Shown here: positions 18,404-27,638 of the stretch, one piece after another
Position numbering within the stretch: position 1 is the stretch's first letter
Layout: every line of letters begins with the position of its first letter
From: Moritella marina ATCC 15381
GTDB lineage: Bacteria > Pseudomonadota > Gammaproteobacteria > Enterobacterales > Moritellaceae
Assembly (NCBI RefSeq): GCF_008931805.1
Contig: NZ_CP044399.1
Coordinates: 310,001 to 374,000 of the forward strand
Reading direction: 5' to 3'
Length of the DNA: 64,000 nucleotides
Notes under the pieces: model-generated
What the model saw: the letters and a program-made list of their open reading frames with translations, nothing else
Told to the model about the DNA's origin: nothing
Database searches by the model: none
Made by a program: the position numbers and the translations under genes

Positions 18404-19186
18404 TTACATTAATAGAAACTTATAACCTAACGAGACCATCAATAACATCAGCGAAGCGGATAATGTTTTTCGCACAAAGTCAGGACCAAATTTCATTGCT
18501 GATACACTGCCTAGATGGTTACCGATTAGGTTCATAAGCACTAAAGGTAGCGCCAACATATAAAGTAACTTACCCGCTAACATAAACGCAATCAGTGCCC
18601 CGATATTCGATGTAAAATTGAATAACTTGGAAGTTGCAGAGGCCGATACTAAATCAAACTTTAACAGGTAGTGCAGGACTAAGATCAAGAAACTACCCGT
18701 ACCTGGTCCAAAGAAACCATCATAAAAACCAATTACAAATACGGCTAATGGTACGCCAAAATAGATAACCTTAGTATTAACGACTTGTTCGCTATGGCGA
18801 TTATCTTGCTTAGGAATAAAAGAGATGATGATGCCAATGGGTAGCATACCAAGGATTATCTTACCCACAGTATCAGGGTCAAAGTAGAGGATCGCTTCGG
18901 CGCCCAGGTAAGCACCCACTAATCCTGCTGGGATCCCCGACGCGACTGCATTCCAAATGACCTTCTTGTTTTTGACAAAGTTTCGGATCGCCGCAATAGT
19001 GCCCAGTGTGCTGACTATTTTTTCTTGCCCCAAAGCAAGCTGTGGTGGTAACCCCGCTAAGATGAATGAGGGCACGAGTATTAGGCCTCCACCGCCAGCA
19101 ACACTGTCAATAAAGCCTGCTGCAAGCGCAGATGTCATTAATGCTAGCAGTATCCATAGCGTTATATCTGAACCAAAAATTTCCAT
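18404..19186 (-). CDS. TauE/SafE family sulfite/anion permease
   Basis: A 260-residue inner-membrane protein with about eight hydrophobic segments and the two family repeats: AAGFIDSVAGGGGLILVPSFILAGLPPQLALGQEK near the N-terminus and FYDGFFGPGTGSFL in the middle. Members move sulfite, sulfonates or related organic anions; the substrate cannot be read from the sequence. It is divergent from a MocR-type regulator, which suggests that this permease is the regulated target. Confidence 0.87.
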   Translation of the reverse strand: MEIFGSDITLWILLALMTSALAAGFIDSVAGGGGLILVPSFILAGLPPQLALGQEKIVSTLGTIAAIRNFVKNKKVIWNAVASGIPAGLVGAYLGAEAILYFDPDTVGKIILGMLPIGIIISFIPKQDNRHSEQVVNTKVIYFGVPLAVFVIGFYDGFFGPGTGSFLILVLHYLLKFDLVSASATSKLFNFTSNIGALIAFMLAGKLLYMLALPLVLMNLIGNHLGSVSAMKFGPDFVRKTLSASLMLLMVSLGYKFLLM

Positions 19187-19485
19187 TGTTATTCTCCTAT
19201 CGGTATAAATAATTTAGTCATCCTGGTTGATCCACACTGATCATGATTGGATCTGCAATGTTAAAATCACAATGACATATGTCAATTATTACGGTATTGC
19301 ATTACGGTGAGGTATGTCAATTACATTTGTACAATTAATTAACAATCACGCTTTTATGACTCGGTGCTTTTGTGAATAGATAAATAGAGAGGTGTGATGG
19401 ATCTAGCGCTGTATGTTTTATGCCAGCAAGGTAAACTAAGGGTAATCAATATTATGTTTTTATTGTGTTCATCAGAGGCAAGTTA
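19187..19485. promoter_or_regulatory. Permease/MocR intergenic region with paired direct repeats
   Basis: Two exact copies of TATGTCAATTA lie at 19278-19288 and 19313-19323, 35 bases apart start to start. Two copies of TTACGGT (19289-19295 and 19302-19308) lie between them. The first long repeat is also part of the palindrome GACATATGTC (19274-19283). Repeated half-sites between a MocR regulator and its divergent neighbour are the usual operator arrangement for that family. The assignment is inferred. Confidence 0.5.
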
Positions 19486-20832
19486 ATGAGTGATATAAAG
19501 TTTCGACAGATCGCCGAAACCATTGAAGCTAGAATTAATACCGGTGTCTATCCCGCTAATACCAAATTACCACCACATCGGGTGCTCGCTGATGAGCTTG
19601 AAACGACGCCAACAACAGTGTCTAAAGCTTATAAATTATTGGCAGAAAAAAACAAGGTAGAATCCTTTATTGGTCGTGGTACGTTTGTCTGTGGTGATTC
19701 GGAATTGGAAACGGTTATTCAAGCACCAGAAGATGATGCGGATTATAATTTTTCGATTTTACAGCCTTGCTTAAAACACAATGTGTTACCACTGCAGGCC
19801 GCCTTTCAGAAAACCTATGCAACATTACCGAGTGAACTATTAGGTTATATTGAACATTCAGGACATCTAGCGCATCGACAAGCGGGGATGAAATGGGCGG
19901 CAGAGTTTGGTTTGTCAGTATCTGATCCTGAGCAAATATTGCTTGCTAGTGGCGCGCAAAATGCTTTGGAGATTTTGATCCAGACCTATACCAAGCCGGG
20001 TGATTGTATTGCCGTTGAAGCATTTACTTATCCTGGTATGCTCTCTATCGCTAATTTATTGGGCCGTCGTATTGTCGAAGTTCCGATGGATGATAAAGGC
20101 ATGTGCCCGATTGCGCTGAAACAGACTATTCTTAGCGATAAGCCAAAAGTGGTTGTCATCGTGCCGTCACATCAAAACCCGACCGGTGTGACTATGCCGA
20201 AAGCGCGTAGAGAAGCGATTGCCAAGGTTATTCGAGCAGGGGATATTTGGCTATTAGAAGATGATATTTATGGCTTCTTAAATGAAACTATTATCCCAGC
20301 TATCAGTAACTACATTCCGGAAAAGAGTTTTCACATTACTAGTTTGTCGAAAGCGATCAGTCCGGCGTTACGCTGTGCCTTTATTAAAGCGCCAAAAAGT
20401 GAAGTCCGCAGAGTAGGGGCATGTATTCGTACATCTATTTGGCTAGCGTCACCGCTTAACTTTGCAGTGGCAACTCAGTTGATTAATTCTGGTGAAGCGT
20501 TTGCCATGGCTAACAAACAAAAACAATTGGCAACGCAGCGTCAAACGTTCGCGACTAAGCAATTTGGATTTTTAGTCTGCAGTAGTCAACCGACAAGTTA
20601 TCATGTTTGGATCCAACTACCTGAACACTGGCGACAAGAGCATTTTGTAATGGAAGCAAAAAACCAGCAACTGTTGGTGAGTAGTGGTGGTTATTTCTCG
20701 CAACAGAGTGATAAAAGTAATCATATTCGTTTATCGTTAATGGCGATAGATGACGAACAACGTTTTCAGCAAGGTATTGTATTGTTAGCGGATCTAATCA
20801 AAGGTGGGCAAGGTTCACATTTCCTGTTTTAA
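19486..20832 (+). CDS. MocR-type PLP-dependent transcriptional regulator
   Basis: A GntR-type winged helix (residues 1-70, with ADELETTPTTVSKAYKLL) fused to an aminotransferase fold (about 95-445). The PLP lysine is in ITSLSKAISPALR, and PSHQNPTGVTM and LLEDDIYGFL are the cofactor motifs. At 448 residues it is the normal size. ATG 19486 follows AGAGG; an in-frame GTG seven codons upstream is less likely. It resembles YdcR-like regulators. It is divergent from the TauE/SafE permease gene and may sense an amine or amino-acid-like ligand. Confidence 0.88.
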   Translation: MSDIKFRQIAETIEARINTGVYPANTKLPPHRVLADELETTPTTVSKAYKLLAEKNKVESFIGRGTFVCGDSELETVIQAPEDDADYNFSILQPCLKHNVLPLQAAFQKTYATLPSELLGYIEHSGHLAHRQAGMKWAAEFGLSVSDPEQILLASGAQNALEILIQTYTKPGDCIAVEAFTYPGMLSIANLLGRRIVEVPMDDKGMCPIALKQTILSDKPKVVVIVPSHQNPTGVTMPKARREAIAKVIRAGDIWLLEDDIYGFLNETIIPAISNYIPEKSFHITSLSKAISPALRCAFIKAPKSEVRRVGACIRTSIWLASPLNFAVATQLINSGEAFAMANKQKQLATQRQTFATKQFGFLVCSSQPTSYHVWIQLPEHWRQEHFVMEAKNQQLLVSSGGYFSQQSDKSNHIRLSLMAIDDEQRFQQGIVLLADLIKGGQGSHFLF

Positions 20833-20888
20833 TTACTTAACCTACTGCGATATAAGTGAATAATACGACATTGGACTAAGGAGAGTTT

Positions 20889-21527
20889 ATGTTGAAAAAT
20901 ACCATAACGGGCATACTTATTTTAAGTTGTTCCGGCTGTGTTTTATTGGAAAAGAAAGATCCGATAGCACCAGTCATCGACCCTGAAGATGCTATTACCC
21001 CGGAAGTATTGTTTGCACCAGAAGCAACGCCGATATCTGCAGCTGAGTGTGCTGGTGACATGGAGTTACCAGTCGAGTTTAGTCGTAAGTTTACTGCTAT
21101 ATCAGATCCAGCGCTGTTAGCGGAATCCATTGATGAAGCAGGCAAAGGCAAACTCTGTCAGGGTCAGGTTTATGTGGCTAAGCAGAATACGCAAATTATG
21201 TTGTTTCGCGCTTGGAATAGCAGTAATTCAGCAAGTGAATTCGGGGATTGGTGGGCACTCAAAAGCCCGCGCGGACAAGTCGCCCAATATCGCAGTGATT
21301 ATCAAATATGCTATCAATGGTCGCCGTTAGATAAAATGACCCTGTGTAGTTTAAAAGCGGGTGCTAAAGTGGTTATCGGTACGGGGCAAAGTACCACGTG
21401 TTCGTCATATCTTGAGTATCCAAGTTCTGCCAAGAAACAAGTTTATGTTGCCAATGCTGAAGCTAACTTATTTGATTGTAATAGTTACAATGCGGAATTT
21501 AACTGGACGCCTATTATTAAGAATTAA
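20889..21527 (+). CDS. Cysteine-rich lipoprotein of unknown function
   Basis: I do not recognise this 212-residue protein. The N-terminus MLKNTITGILILSCSGCVLL is a lipoprotein-type signal with Cys14 or Cys17 as the lipidated residue. The mature part has several Cys residues (AECAGD, LCQGQVYV, QICYQW, TLCSLK, TTCSSYL, LFDCNSY), which suggests disulfides in the periplasm or outer membrane. AAGGAGAG precedes the ATG. It stands between the MocR regulator and a metallopeptidase gene with no operon link that I can show. Confidence 0.65.
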   Translation: MLKNTITGILILSCSGCVLLEKKDPIAPVIDPEDAITPEVLFAPEATPISAAECAGDMELPVEFSRKFTAISDPALLAESIDEAGKGKLCQGQVYVAKQNTQIMLFRAWNSSNSASEFGDWWALKSPRGQVAQYRSDYQICYQWSPLDKMTLCSLKAGAKVVIGTGQSTTCSSYLEYPSSAKKQVYVANAEANLFDCNSYNAEFNWTPIIKN

Positions 21528-21648
21528 GAATTAATCTTTATGATTAGTTGTTAATGCTTATTCATAATTAGTTCAGTTAGTGTTTTTTATTCACACTGCT
21601 GAAGTCAAACCGTGGTTGTCAATAGACGATAAACGCTGAGGGGAAGGG

Positions 21649-22551
21649 ATGAAAGGTTATCAACGCGGGTGGTTATTCGCCATTACAGTCCTTTTTTCTA
21701 GCGTGAGTTTGGCTGCTGATAATGTCATTGTGCGTTATCTGCAGGCTCATGATGAGTTGTTACAACCTATTGCGAAAAAATTGCAGTCAGATAGAAGTAT
21801 TCAAGACACCCTGAATTTAATGAGCTCAGAGTTTATTTTTCCGCAGCCATTAACGATAACCTTTGGTGGTGATGACGGCCCGTTATACGATCCGGCGACG
21901 AATGATATTCTCATCCCTTATACTTTTTTAGACGAAGTTGAGCAACGCTTCAAGGCGGCTCATGACGCGCGTGATGATAATGCTAAAATAGCTCCTGTGG
22001 CTCTTGATCAAACAGTGATGGATGTTGTTATACATACGTTATTCCATGAACTGGCCCATGCGTTAATCGCGAATCATGAATTACCCATTGTCGGTAAAGA
22101 AGAAGATGCCGCAGATAATTTAGCGGTAGTATTAGCGATAGAGTATTTTGAGAATGGCGCTGAAATAGCGATTAGCGCAGCAAAGCTGTTTTATCTAGAA
22201 GATAATGAAATAACTGAGTTTGAAGAGGCTGATTTCTGGGACGAACACAGTCTAGATCTACAACGTTATTACGCCACGCTTTGCCATGTTTATGGTAGTG
22301 ATGATGTGAATTATGCATATCTGTTAGAAGATACCGGTTTCTCTGCTGAACGTGGTGAGTTTTGTATCAGTGAATATGACACCATCGCGAACAACTGGCT
22401 GACATTATTAGCGCCTTATATGACGCCTGTTACTGGTGACGATACAGGCGTAAATTTAGACAAAATACAGACAGTTTACCTGCTGAATAAATTACACGCC
22501 CGATCATCAAAATATAAAGTAGATAAACACTATTCTATTTACGGGTATTAA
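21649..22551 (+). CDS. DUF4344 secreted metallopeptidase-like protein
   Basis: A 300-residue exported protein: signal ending near SLAAD, then a family core with HELAH at residues 133-137 and the downstream EEDAADNLA segment that supplies the third ligand in this gluzincin-like family (DUF4344). The active-site motif is intact. Its substrate and role are unknown. The ATG at 21649 is preceded by GAGGGGAAGGG. Its 3' end overlaps the convergent yfbR stop by four bases. Confidence 0.78.
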   Translation: MKGYQRGWLFAITVLFSSVSLAADNVIVRYLQAHDELLQPIAKKLQSDRSIQDTLNLMSSEFIFPQPLTITFGGDDGPLYDPATNDILIPYTFLDEVEQRFKAAHDARDDNAKIAPVALDQTVMDVVIHTLFHELAHALIANHELPIVGKEEDAADNLAVVLAIEYFENGAEIAISAAKLFYLEDNEITEFEEADFWDEHSLDLQRYYATLCHVYGSDDVNYAYLLEDTGFSAERGEFCISEYDTIANNWLTLLAPYMTPVTGDDTGVNLDKIQTVYLLNKLHARSSKYKVDKHYSIYGY

Positions 22552-23126
22552 TCCATATCATCAAACGGCTGACCAATACTCGGCAAGAACACATCAAGGA
22601 AATAACGGATCTCATCTGTCATACGCTCGTCTAATGCCGTTTGGCAGCGAATTTTAGCTTTAGAAAACTCATGATTACCGCAGCTTTCTTCTTCGATACA
22701 CTTCATGTGTGCACATAAAATATCAGCATCTTTAACTAATTGTTTATATGTTGGATCTAGATCTGGCGTTGATAATAATGGCTCGTAAGCTTTTCTTAAC
22801 TCTGTTGGCAGCATATCTAATAAGGTTTGCTCTGCAGCTAATTCAATCTTGTTATATTCACGAATAATGGCTTTGTTGTAATATTTTACTGGGGTCGGGA
22901 GATCGCCAGTTAACACTTCTGTGGTGTCATGAAACAGTGCCATTGATGCAGCTTTGTCTGGATCATAGCTTTTACCATAATAAGTATTCCCGATCAGCGC
23001 AAGGGCGTGGGCAACCATTGCGACTTGTAAACTGTGCTCAGCGATATTCTCGTGCGTGACGTTACGCATCAACGGCCAGCGGTAAATGAGTTTCATGCGG
23101 GCGAGGTGGGCAAAGAAATGGCTCAT
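22548..23126 (-). CDS. yfbR: 5'-deoxynucleotidase YfbR
   Basis: HD-domain phosphatase that dephosphorylates deoxyribonucleoside 5'-monophosphates. The start MSHFFAHLARMKLIYRWPLM at 23126 matches E. coli; four extra codons upstream are not conserved. The HD ligands are visible as EHSLQ, LFHDTTEVLTGDLPTP and KDADIL in its 192 residues. The gene lies next to alaA, as in E. coli, but a terminator separates them. Confidence 0.94.
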   Translation of the reverse strand: MSHFFAHLARMKLIYRWPLMRNVTHENIAEHSLQVAMVAHALALIGNTYYGKSYDPDKAASMALFHDTTEVLTGDLPTPVKYYNKAIIREYNKIELAAEQTLLDMLPTELRKAYEPLLSTPDLDPTYKQLVKDADILCAHMKCIEEESCGNHEFSKAKIRCQTALDERMTDEIRYFLDVFLPSIGQPFDDMD

Positions 23127-23278
23127 GATGTACTCCAAATTAAGAAAGGCACCTCATGACAATACAGGCTAAACAGAGGTAAGTCACCGGTTTCATTACT
23201 GTAGCATGCGTTTAGGGTAGGTGAAGCATTAAAACAAGCTGTATCTGTGCTTAAAGTCGATTAGATTTCAAAAACAAT

Positions 23279-23304
23279 AAAGGCGCTAAATAGCGCCTTT
23301 ATTC
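23279..23304 (-). terminator. Terminator after alaA
   Basis: A ten-base-pair stem AAAGGCGCTA/TAGCGCCTTT with a two-base loop, followed on the minus strand by TTTATTGTTTTTG. It lies 29 bases past the alaA stop and upstream of yfbR. Confidence 0.8.
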
Positions 23305-23332
23305 GTTATATATTATCTATAACAACAGTAAA

Positions 23333-24550
23333 CTAATCCTGACGATAAGTCTTCAGGAAGTTAGCTAGCTTGTTAATCGCAATTGTTAACTCTTCAACGC
23401 GCGGTAGGAATACCACGCGGAAGTGATCGGGGCGACCCCAGTTGAAACCAGTGCCTTGTACAATCAATAACTTTTCTTGCTGTAGCAAATCTAAAGCAAA
23501 CTTCTGGTCATCTTTGATGTTGTACATTTCCATATCAATTTTCGGGAACAGATACATAGCGCCTTTTGGCTTCACACATGTGATGCCGGGAATGTCATTT
23601 AACATCTTCCACGCTAAATCACGCTGTTCCAACAAACGACCACCCGGTAGGATCAATTCATTAATACTTTGATAACCACCTAACGCCGTTTGTATCGCAT
23701 GTTGCATCGGTACGTTAGAGCACAGACGCATCGATGCGAGCATTTCCAGTCCGGCAATATAATCTTTAGCAAGATGCGTTGCACCGCTTAATACCAACCA
23801 ACCAGAGCGGAAACCCGCAATACGGTACGCTTTCGACAAACCATTGAAGGTAACAATCAAAATATCTTGCGCTAGTGTACACATAGGCACATGCTCAACA
23901 CCGTCATATAAGATCTTGTCGTAGATTTCATCTGCAAAAATAATCAGCTTGTTTTCACGGGCCACTTCAATCACTTCCAGCAAGAATTCTTTGCTGTATA
24001 CCGCACCCGTTGGGTTGTTCGGATTGATTAACACAATACCTTTGGTATTCGGCGTGATCTTAGCTTTAATGTCATCCAGATCAGGATACCAATCAGATTC
24101 TTCATCACAAATGTAGTGCGTTGCTTTACCGCCAGAAAGGGTAATTGCTGCTGTCCATAGTGGATAATCTGGAGAGGGAACTAAGATCTCATCGCCATTA
24201 TTGAGTAATGCCTGCATCGACATCATGATTAATTCAGAGACACCATTACCCAAGTAAATATCATCAATCGAGACATCCAGTAGACCTTTCTGTTGGTAAT
24301 GCTGCATTACAGCTTTACGCGCAGAATATAATCCTTTTGAATCACAATAACCTTGGCTCAATGGCAGATTATGGATCACGTCTTTAACGATTTCTTCTGG
24401 GGCTTCAAAACCAAATGGGGCGGGATTCCCGATGTTTAATTTGATTACTCGATGACCTTCTTCTTCTAAGCGATTCGCTTCTTTTAATACTGGCCCACGT
24501 ATGTCGTAACACACGTTATCTAATTTATGAGATTTTTCTATTGAGTACAT
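23333..24550 (-). CDS. alaA: Alanine transaminase AlaA
   Basis: PLP enzyme making alanine from pyruvate and glutamate. The 405-residue protein is closely similar to E. coli AlaA along its whole length (KLNIGNPAPFGFEAP, NPNNPTGAVYSKE, FADEIYDKILYD, FNGLSKAYRIAGFRSGW with the PLP lysine). The start is confirmed by the conserved MYSIEKSHKLDNVCYDIRGP opening. Confidence 0.95.
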   Translation of the reverse strand: MYSIEKSHKLDNVCYDIRGPVLKEANRLEEEGHRVIKLNIGNPAPFGFEAPEEIVKDVIHNLPLSQGYCDSKGLYSARKAVMQHYQQKGLLDVSIDDIYLGNGVSELIMMSMQALLNNGDEILVPSPDYPLWTAAITLSGGKATHYICDEESDWYPDLDDIKAKITPNTKGIVLINPNNPTGAVYSKEFLLEVIEVARENKLIIFADEIYDKILYDGVEHVPMCTLAQDILIVTFNGLSKAYRIAGFRSGWLVLSGATHLAKDYIAGLEMLASMRLCSNVPMQHAIQTALGGYQSINELILPGGRLLEQRDLAWKMLNDIPGITCVKPKGAMYLFPKIDMEMYNIKDDQKFALDLLQQEKLLIVQGTGFNWGRPDHFRVVFLPRVEELTIAINKLANFLKTYRQD

Positions 24551-24787
24551 CCCGTCTCCACCGCTTTAATTATGTTTATTGTTAATCTTTCTGTAATAAA
24601 AGTACCGTATATAAGGCATTGTTGGAAGTGATATTTGGCGATCTACACGATTTATTGTTGCGCTATTGTTAATTGATAAGATTCGGGTGTAACATTATCG
24701 GCAATAGTTACTGGATGACGGTAGTTTTGTGAGAATATTGTTGTAATACAGCAGTTAAATTAAATGTTGATTGAATAAGGAAAGATC

Positions 24788-25240
24788 ATGAGCCAGCAGT
24801 TAAACCCAGCAAAAATGAGTGGATTAGAGATATTACAAGCAATGGCAGAGGGAATATTCCCACATCCTTCAATTTGCCACACAATGCCAATGCAATGTGT
24901 TGATTTAAGTGAAGGCCAGATCCACTTTAAAGTAAAAGCGGATGATCGTCATCTAAACCCAATGGGTGGGGTTCATGGTGGCTTTGCTGCGACGGTACTT
25001 GATTCCGTCACGGGCTGCGCAACACATACCACACTCGTTGCTGGTGAGAGCTATGGCACGGTCGATCTGAATGTAAAAATGGTGCGCCCAATCCCAAAAA
25101 ATATCGAATTAAATGCCCAAGGTAAGGTATTAAACATATCTAAAACGGTTATTATCTCTGAAGGTGATATCCGTGGTGCAGATGGTAAGCTTTACGCACA
25201 TTGTACTGCGACATGTGTGATCACCCGCCTTGCCAAGTAA
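24788..25240 (+). CDS. PaaI-type hotdog thioesterase
   Basis: A 150-residue acyl-CoA thioesterase-like protein with the PaaI hotdog motif NPMGGVHGGFAATVLDSVTGCA and SYGTVDLNVKMVRPI. The catalytic acidic residue is in LDSVTGC. Its thioester substrate is unknown. AAGGAA precedes the ATG. It begins a plus-strand group with the glycerophosphodiesterase, HD hydrolase and pabC genes. Confidence 0.85.
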   Translation: MSQQLNPAKMSGLEILQAMAEGIFPHPSICHTMPMQCVDLSEGQIHFKVKADDRHLNPMGGVHGGFAATVLDSVTGCATHTTLVAGESYGTVDLNVKMVRPIPKNIELNAQGKVLNISKTVIISEGDIRGADGKLYAHCTATCVITRLAK

Positions 25241-25298
25241 AGTCTGTTTATAACTAAGATATAGCCGAGATAAGCCAAGATATAATCGAGATTAATTT

Positions 25299-26102
25299 AT
25301 GATAAAGATAACATCTGAAATTATTGCCAATACATTTCAGTTTAATCCATCAGCCAGTGAAAAAGCCGGCAAGATGGTCATGGGGCATCGTGGTGCGTCA
25401 TCTATTGCCCCCGAGAATACCTTAGCTGCATTTCAATTAGCCGAGGACAACAACGTGCCTTGGATTGAAGTTGACGCGGATATGCTCGGTGATGGCACAG
25501 TGGTTATTTGTCATGATGCCACGCTCGATCGCTGCAGCGATCATAATGGCTTATTACGGGATAAGACGGTGACGGACCTAGATAATATTGATGCCGGGGC
25601 TTGGTTCGGTTTAGATTTTGTTGGAGAACGTATCCCGACGCTGGTGGAGCTTATCTTATTCACCAACGAAACAGGCATGAACCTGAACTTAGAAATTAAG
25701 CCAGGGAAGGATAAAGCCACGACCGACCGTTTAATTGACGGCATTATTCGCGATATCAATCATCATTGGCAGGGAGGGCAGCAATTATTGATCTCCAGCT
25801 TTAACCATTTGTTACTCGCGGAGGTAAAACGTCGCGCACCAGAAATCAGCTTAGCGTGTTTATTTGCTTCACCGTTACCGGATGATTGGTTAACGTCGAT
25901 GCAGTATGTCGATGCTGAATGTGTACATCCAAATGACAAAGGGCTGACCGAGCAACAGGTTCAGGCCATGACTGAGGCCGGCTATAGCGTCAATGTGTGG
26001 ACTGTTAATAGTCTAGCGCGAGCGAATCAATTATATAACTGGGGGGTGACAGGCATCTGCTCCGATATTCCTCAACAGTTTCCACTTTGTTATAGGAATT
26101 GA
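25299..26102 (+). CDS. Cytosolic glycerophosphodiester phosphodiesterase
   Basis: A UgpQ-like hydrolase that splits glycerophosphodiesters into glycerol 3-phosphate and an alcohol. It is 267 residues with the GDPD core MGHRGASSIAPENTLAAF (His-Arg and the Glu-Asn pair), VDADMLGDGTVVICHD and LNLEIKP. There is no signal peptide, so it should be cytoplasmic. Its first 25 residues are an unusual extension before the conserved core. The stop overlaps the ribosome site of the next gene. Confidence 0.88.
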   Translation: MIKITSEIIANTFQFNPSASEKAGKMVMGHRGASSIAPENTLAAFQLAEDNNVPWIEVDADMLGDGTVVICHDATLDRCSDHNGLLRDKTVTDLDNIDAGAWFGLDFVGERIPTLVELILFTNETGMNLNLEIKPGKDKATTDRLIDGIIRDINHHWQGGQQLLISSFNHLLLAEVKRRAPEISLACLFASPLPDDWLTSMQYVDAECVHPNDKGLTEQQVQAMTEAGYSVNVWTVNSLARANQLYNWGVTGICSDIPQQFPLCYRN

Positions 26103-26104
26103 TA

Positions 26105-26755
26105 ATGGAGCAACGTTTGGCTTTACGTTGGCAGACTTTACTGACGCAGCATTTTACCCAGTTGAGCTTGGCTGATATACAACAGTCTTGGTCTCGGTTG
26201 TTAGCACATTATCGCGAGGCGCATCGTCATTATCACGACCTTCAGCATATTGATGCCTGCTTTACTTGGTTTGATCAGGTGGAGGCGACATTAGATAATC
26301 CGTTAGCTGTGGCGTTAGCGATCTGGTTTCACGATATTATTTATGATGTAAGGCGCAGCGATAATGAAGAGAAAAGTGCCCAATACGCAGTGACTGCACT
26401 GACTAACTTTGTGGTATCGGCGACGTTAGTTCAACAAGTTTATGAACTGGTTTTGTTAACGCGACACCCCTGCAAACCAAGCCATGAGCTGACTTATTTA
26501 GTTAGCCAGCATGATCAGGCGTTATTTCTAGACATTGATTTAACCATGTTAGGGCAAGCAGACGCGATTTATGCAGGATATGAGAAGTCGGTTCGCGCTG
26601 AGTACCAGCATGTGCCATTATGGTTGTACAAATTTGGCCGTAAACGTTTGCTGAAGCAGTTCTTAGGCCAGCCAAAGATCTATTATTCTGATTATTTTAC
26701 CGAAAAATTTGAAAACCAAGCCAGAGTGAACATACAATCAGTGCTTAAACTTTAA
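26105..26755 (+). CDS. HD-superfamily metal-dependent phosphohydrolase
   Basis: A 216-residue protein of the COG4339 family of predicted HD phosphohydrolases. Visible motifs are HRHYHDLQHI (residues about 40-49), LAIWFHDIIYDVRRSDNEEKSA and later LVSQHDQALFLDIDLTMLG. The substrate is unknown. ATG 26105 is preceded by TAGGA; a TTG two codons upstream is also in frame. It starts two bases after the glycerophosphodiesterase stop. Confidence 0.82.
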   Translation: MEQRLALRWQTLLTQHFTQLSLADIQQSWSRLLAHYREAHRHYHDLQHIDACFTWFDQVEATLDNPLAVALAIWFHDIIYDVRRSDNEEKSAQYAVTALTNFVVSATLVQQVYELVLLTRHPCKPSHELTYLVSQHDQALFLDIDLTMLGQADAIYAGYEKSVRAEYQHVPLWLYKFGRKRLLKQFLGQPKIYYSDYFTEKFENQARVNIQSVLKL

Positions 26756-26782
26756 TGTAAGACAATAACTTGGATGCATAAA

Positions 26783-27610
26783 ATGATAATTAATGGCACC
26801 TCCAGTCAAGATGTTGCAATTGCCGACCGTGGTTTTAATTTTGGTGATGGACATTTTACCACGATCAAACTGACAGCAGGGCAAGCGCAGTTGTTCGATC
26901 TGCACATAGCGCGATTAGAGCAGGCGTGCAAAGTGCTAGCCATTGAGTTTAATCAATGGGACGTACTGACCGCAGCAATCACTGAGCAAGCGCAAGCATT
27001 ACAGGAGGGCGTATTAAAGGTCACTATCACGCGTGGCGAAGGCGGGCGTGGTTATAGCGCGATTGATTGCAGCAGCGCAAATTGGTATTTACAGCATCGA
27101 GCGATCCCGGCTCAGTACTGTGAGTGGGCTCGCTCAGGCATTGAATTGATGGTGTGCGAATATCAACAAACGGTCAACCCAGTACTGGCCGGATTAAAAA
27201 CCTTGAATCGACTTGATCAAGTCATGATTAAGCAAGAACTTGATGCCAATAGCATGGCTGATGGATTGGTGTGCTCGACAGAAGGTTATCTAATAGAAAC
27301 CTCTGTCGCGAACGTATTTTGGGTGACAGCCGGTAAAGTCTATACCCCAAGCACAAAACGCAGTGGTATTGAAGGGGTGATGAAAACGCATGTTTCCAAC
27401 TTGTTGGATAGTCTGGGTGTTGAGCTTGAAACAGGACATTATACTATTGATGAAATGCTTGTTGCGGATGAAATATTTATCACAAATTCAGTCATGGAAG
27501 TCGTGCCGGTTAAGCGTATTATGACGCCTGATTTGAGTATCGATGTGTGTTATGAAAAACCCTACACGCTTAGTCAAATGATAAAGCGTGTAGTTAAATG
27601 GCGTCGTTAG
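26783..27610 (+). CDS. pabC: Aminodeoxychorismate lyase
   Basis: PLP fold-type IV enzyme that makes p-aminobenzoate from 4-amino-4-deoxychorismate for folate. The 275-residue start MIINGTSSQDVAIADRGFNFGDG fits family N-termini and GGA lies eight bases upstream; an ATG three codons earlier is possible. Other motifs are KVTITRGEGGRGYS, LAGLKTLNRLDQV (the PLP lysine region) and EGYLIETSVANVFW. In most relatives pabC sits between fabF and mltG. Here it is at the end of an unrelated four-gene group. Confidence 0.9.
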   Translation: MIINGTSSQDVAIADRGFNFGDGHFTTIKLTAGQAQLFDLHIARLEQACKVLAIEFNQWDVLTAAITEQAQALQEGVLKVTITRGEGGRGYSAIDCSSANWYLQHRAIPAQYCEWARSGIELMVCEYQQTVNPVLAGLKTLNRLDQVMIKQELDANSMADGLVCSTEGYLIETSVANVFWVTAGKVYTPSTKRSGIEGVMKTHVSNLLDSLGVELETGHYTIDEMLVADEIFITNSVMEVVPVKRIMTPDLSIDVCYEKPYTLSQMIKRVVKWRR

Positions 27611-27638
27611 ATAGATTGTTAGTTAAGTGGCGTCGTGG

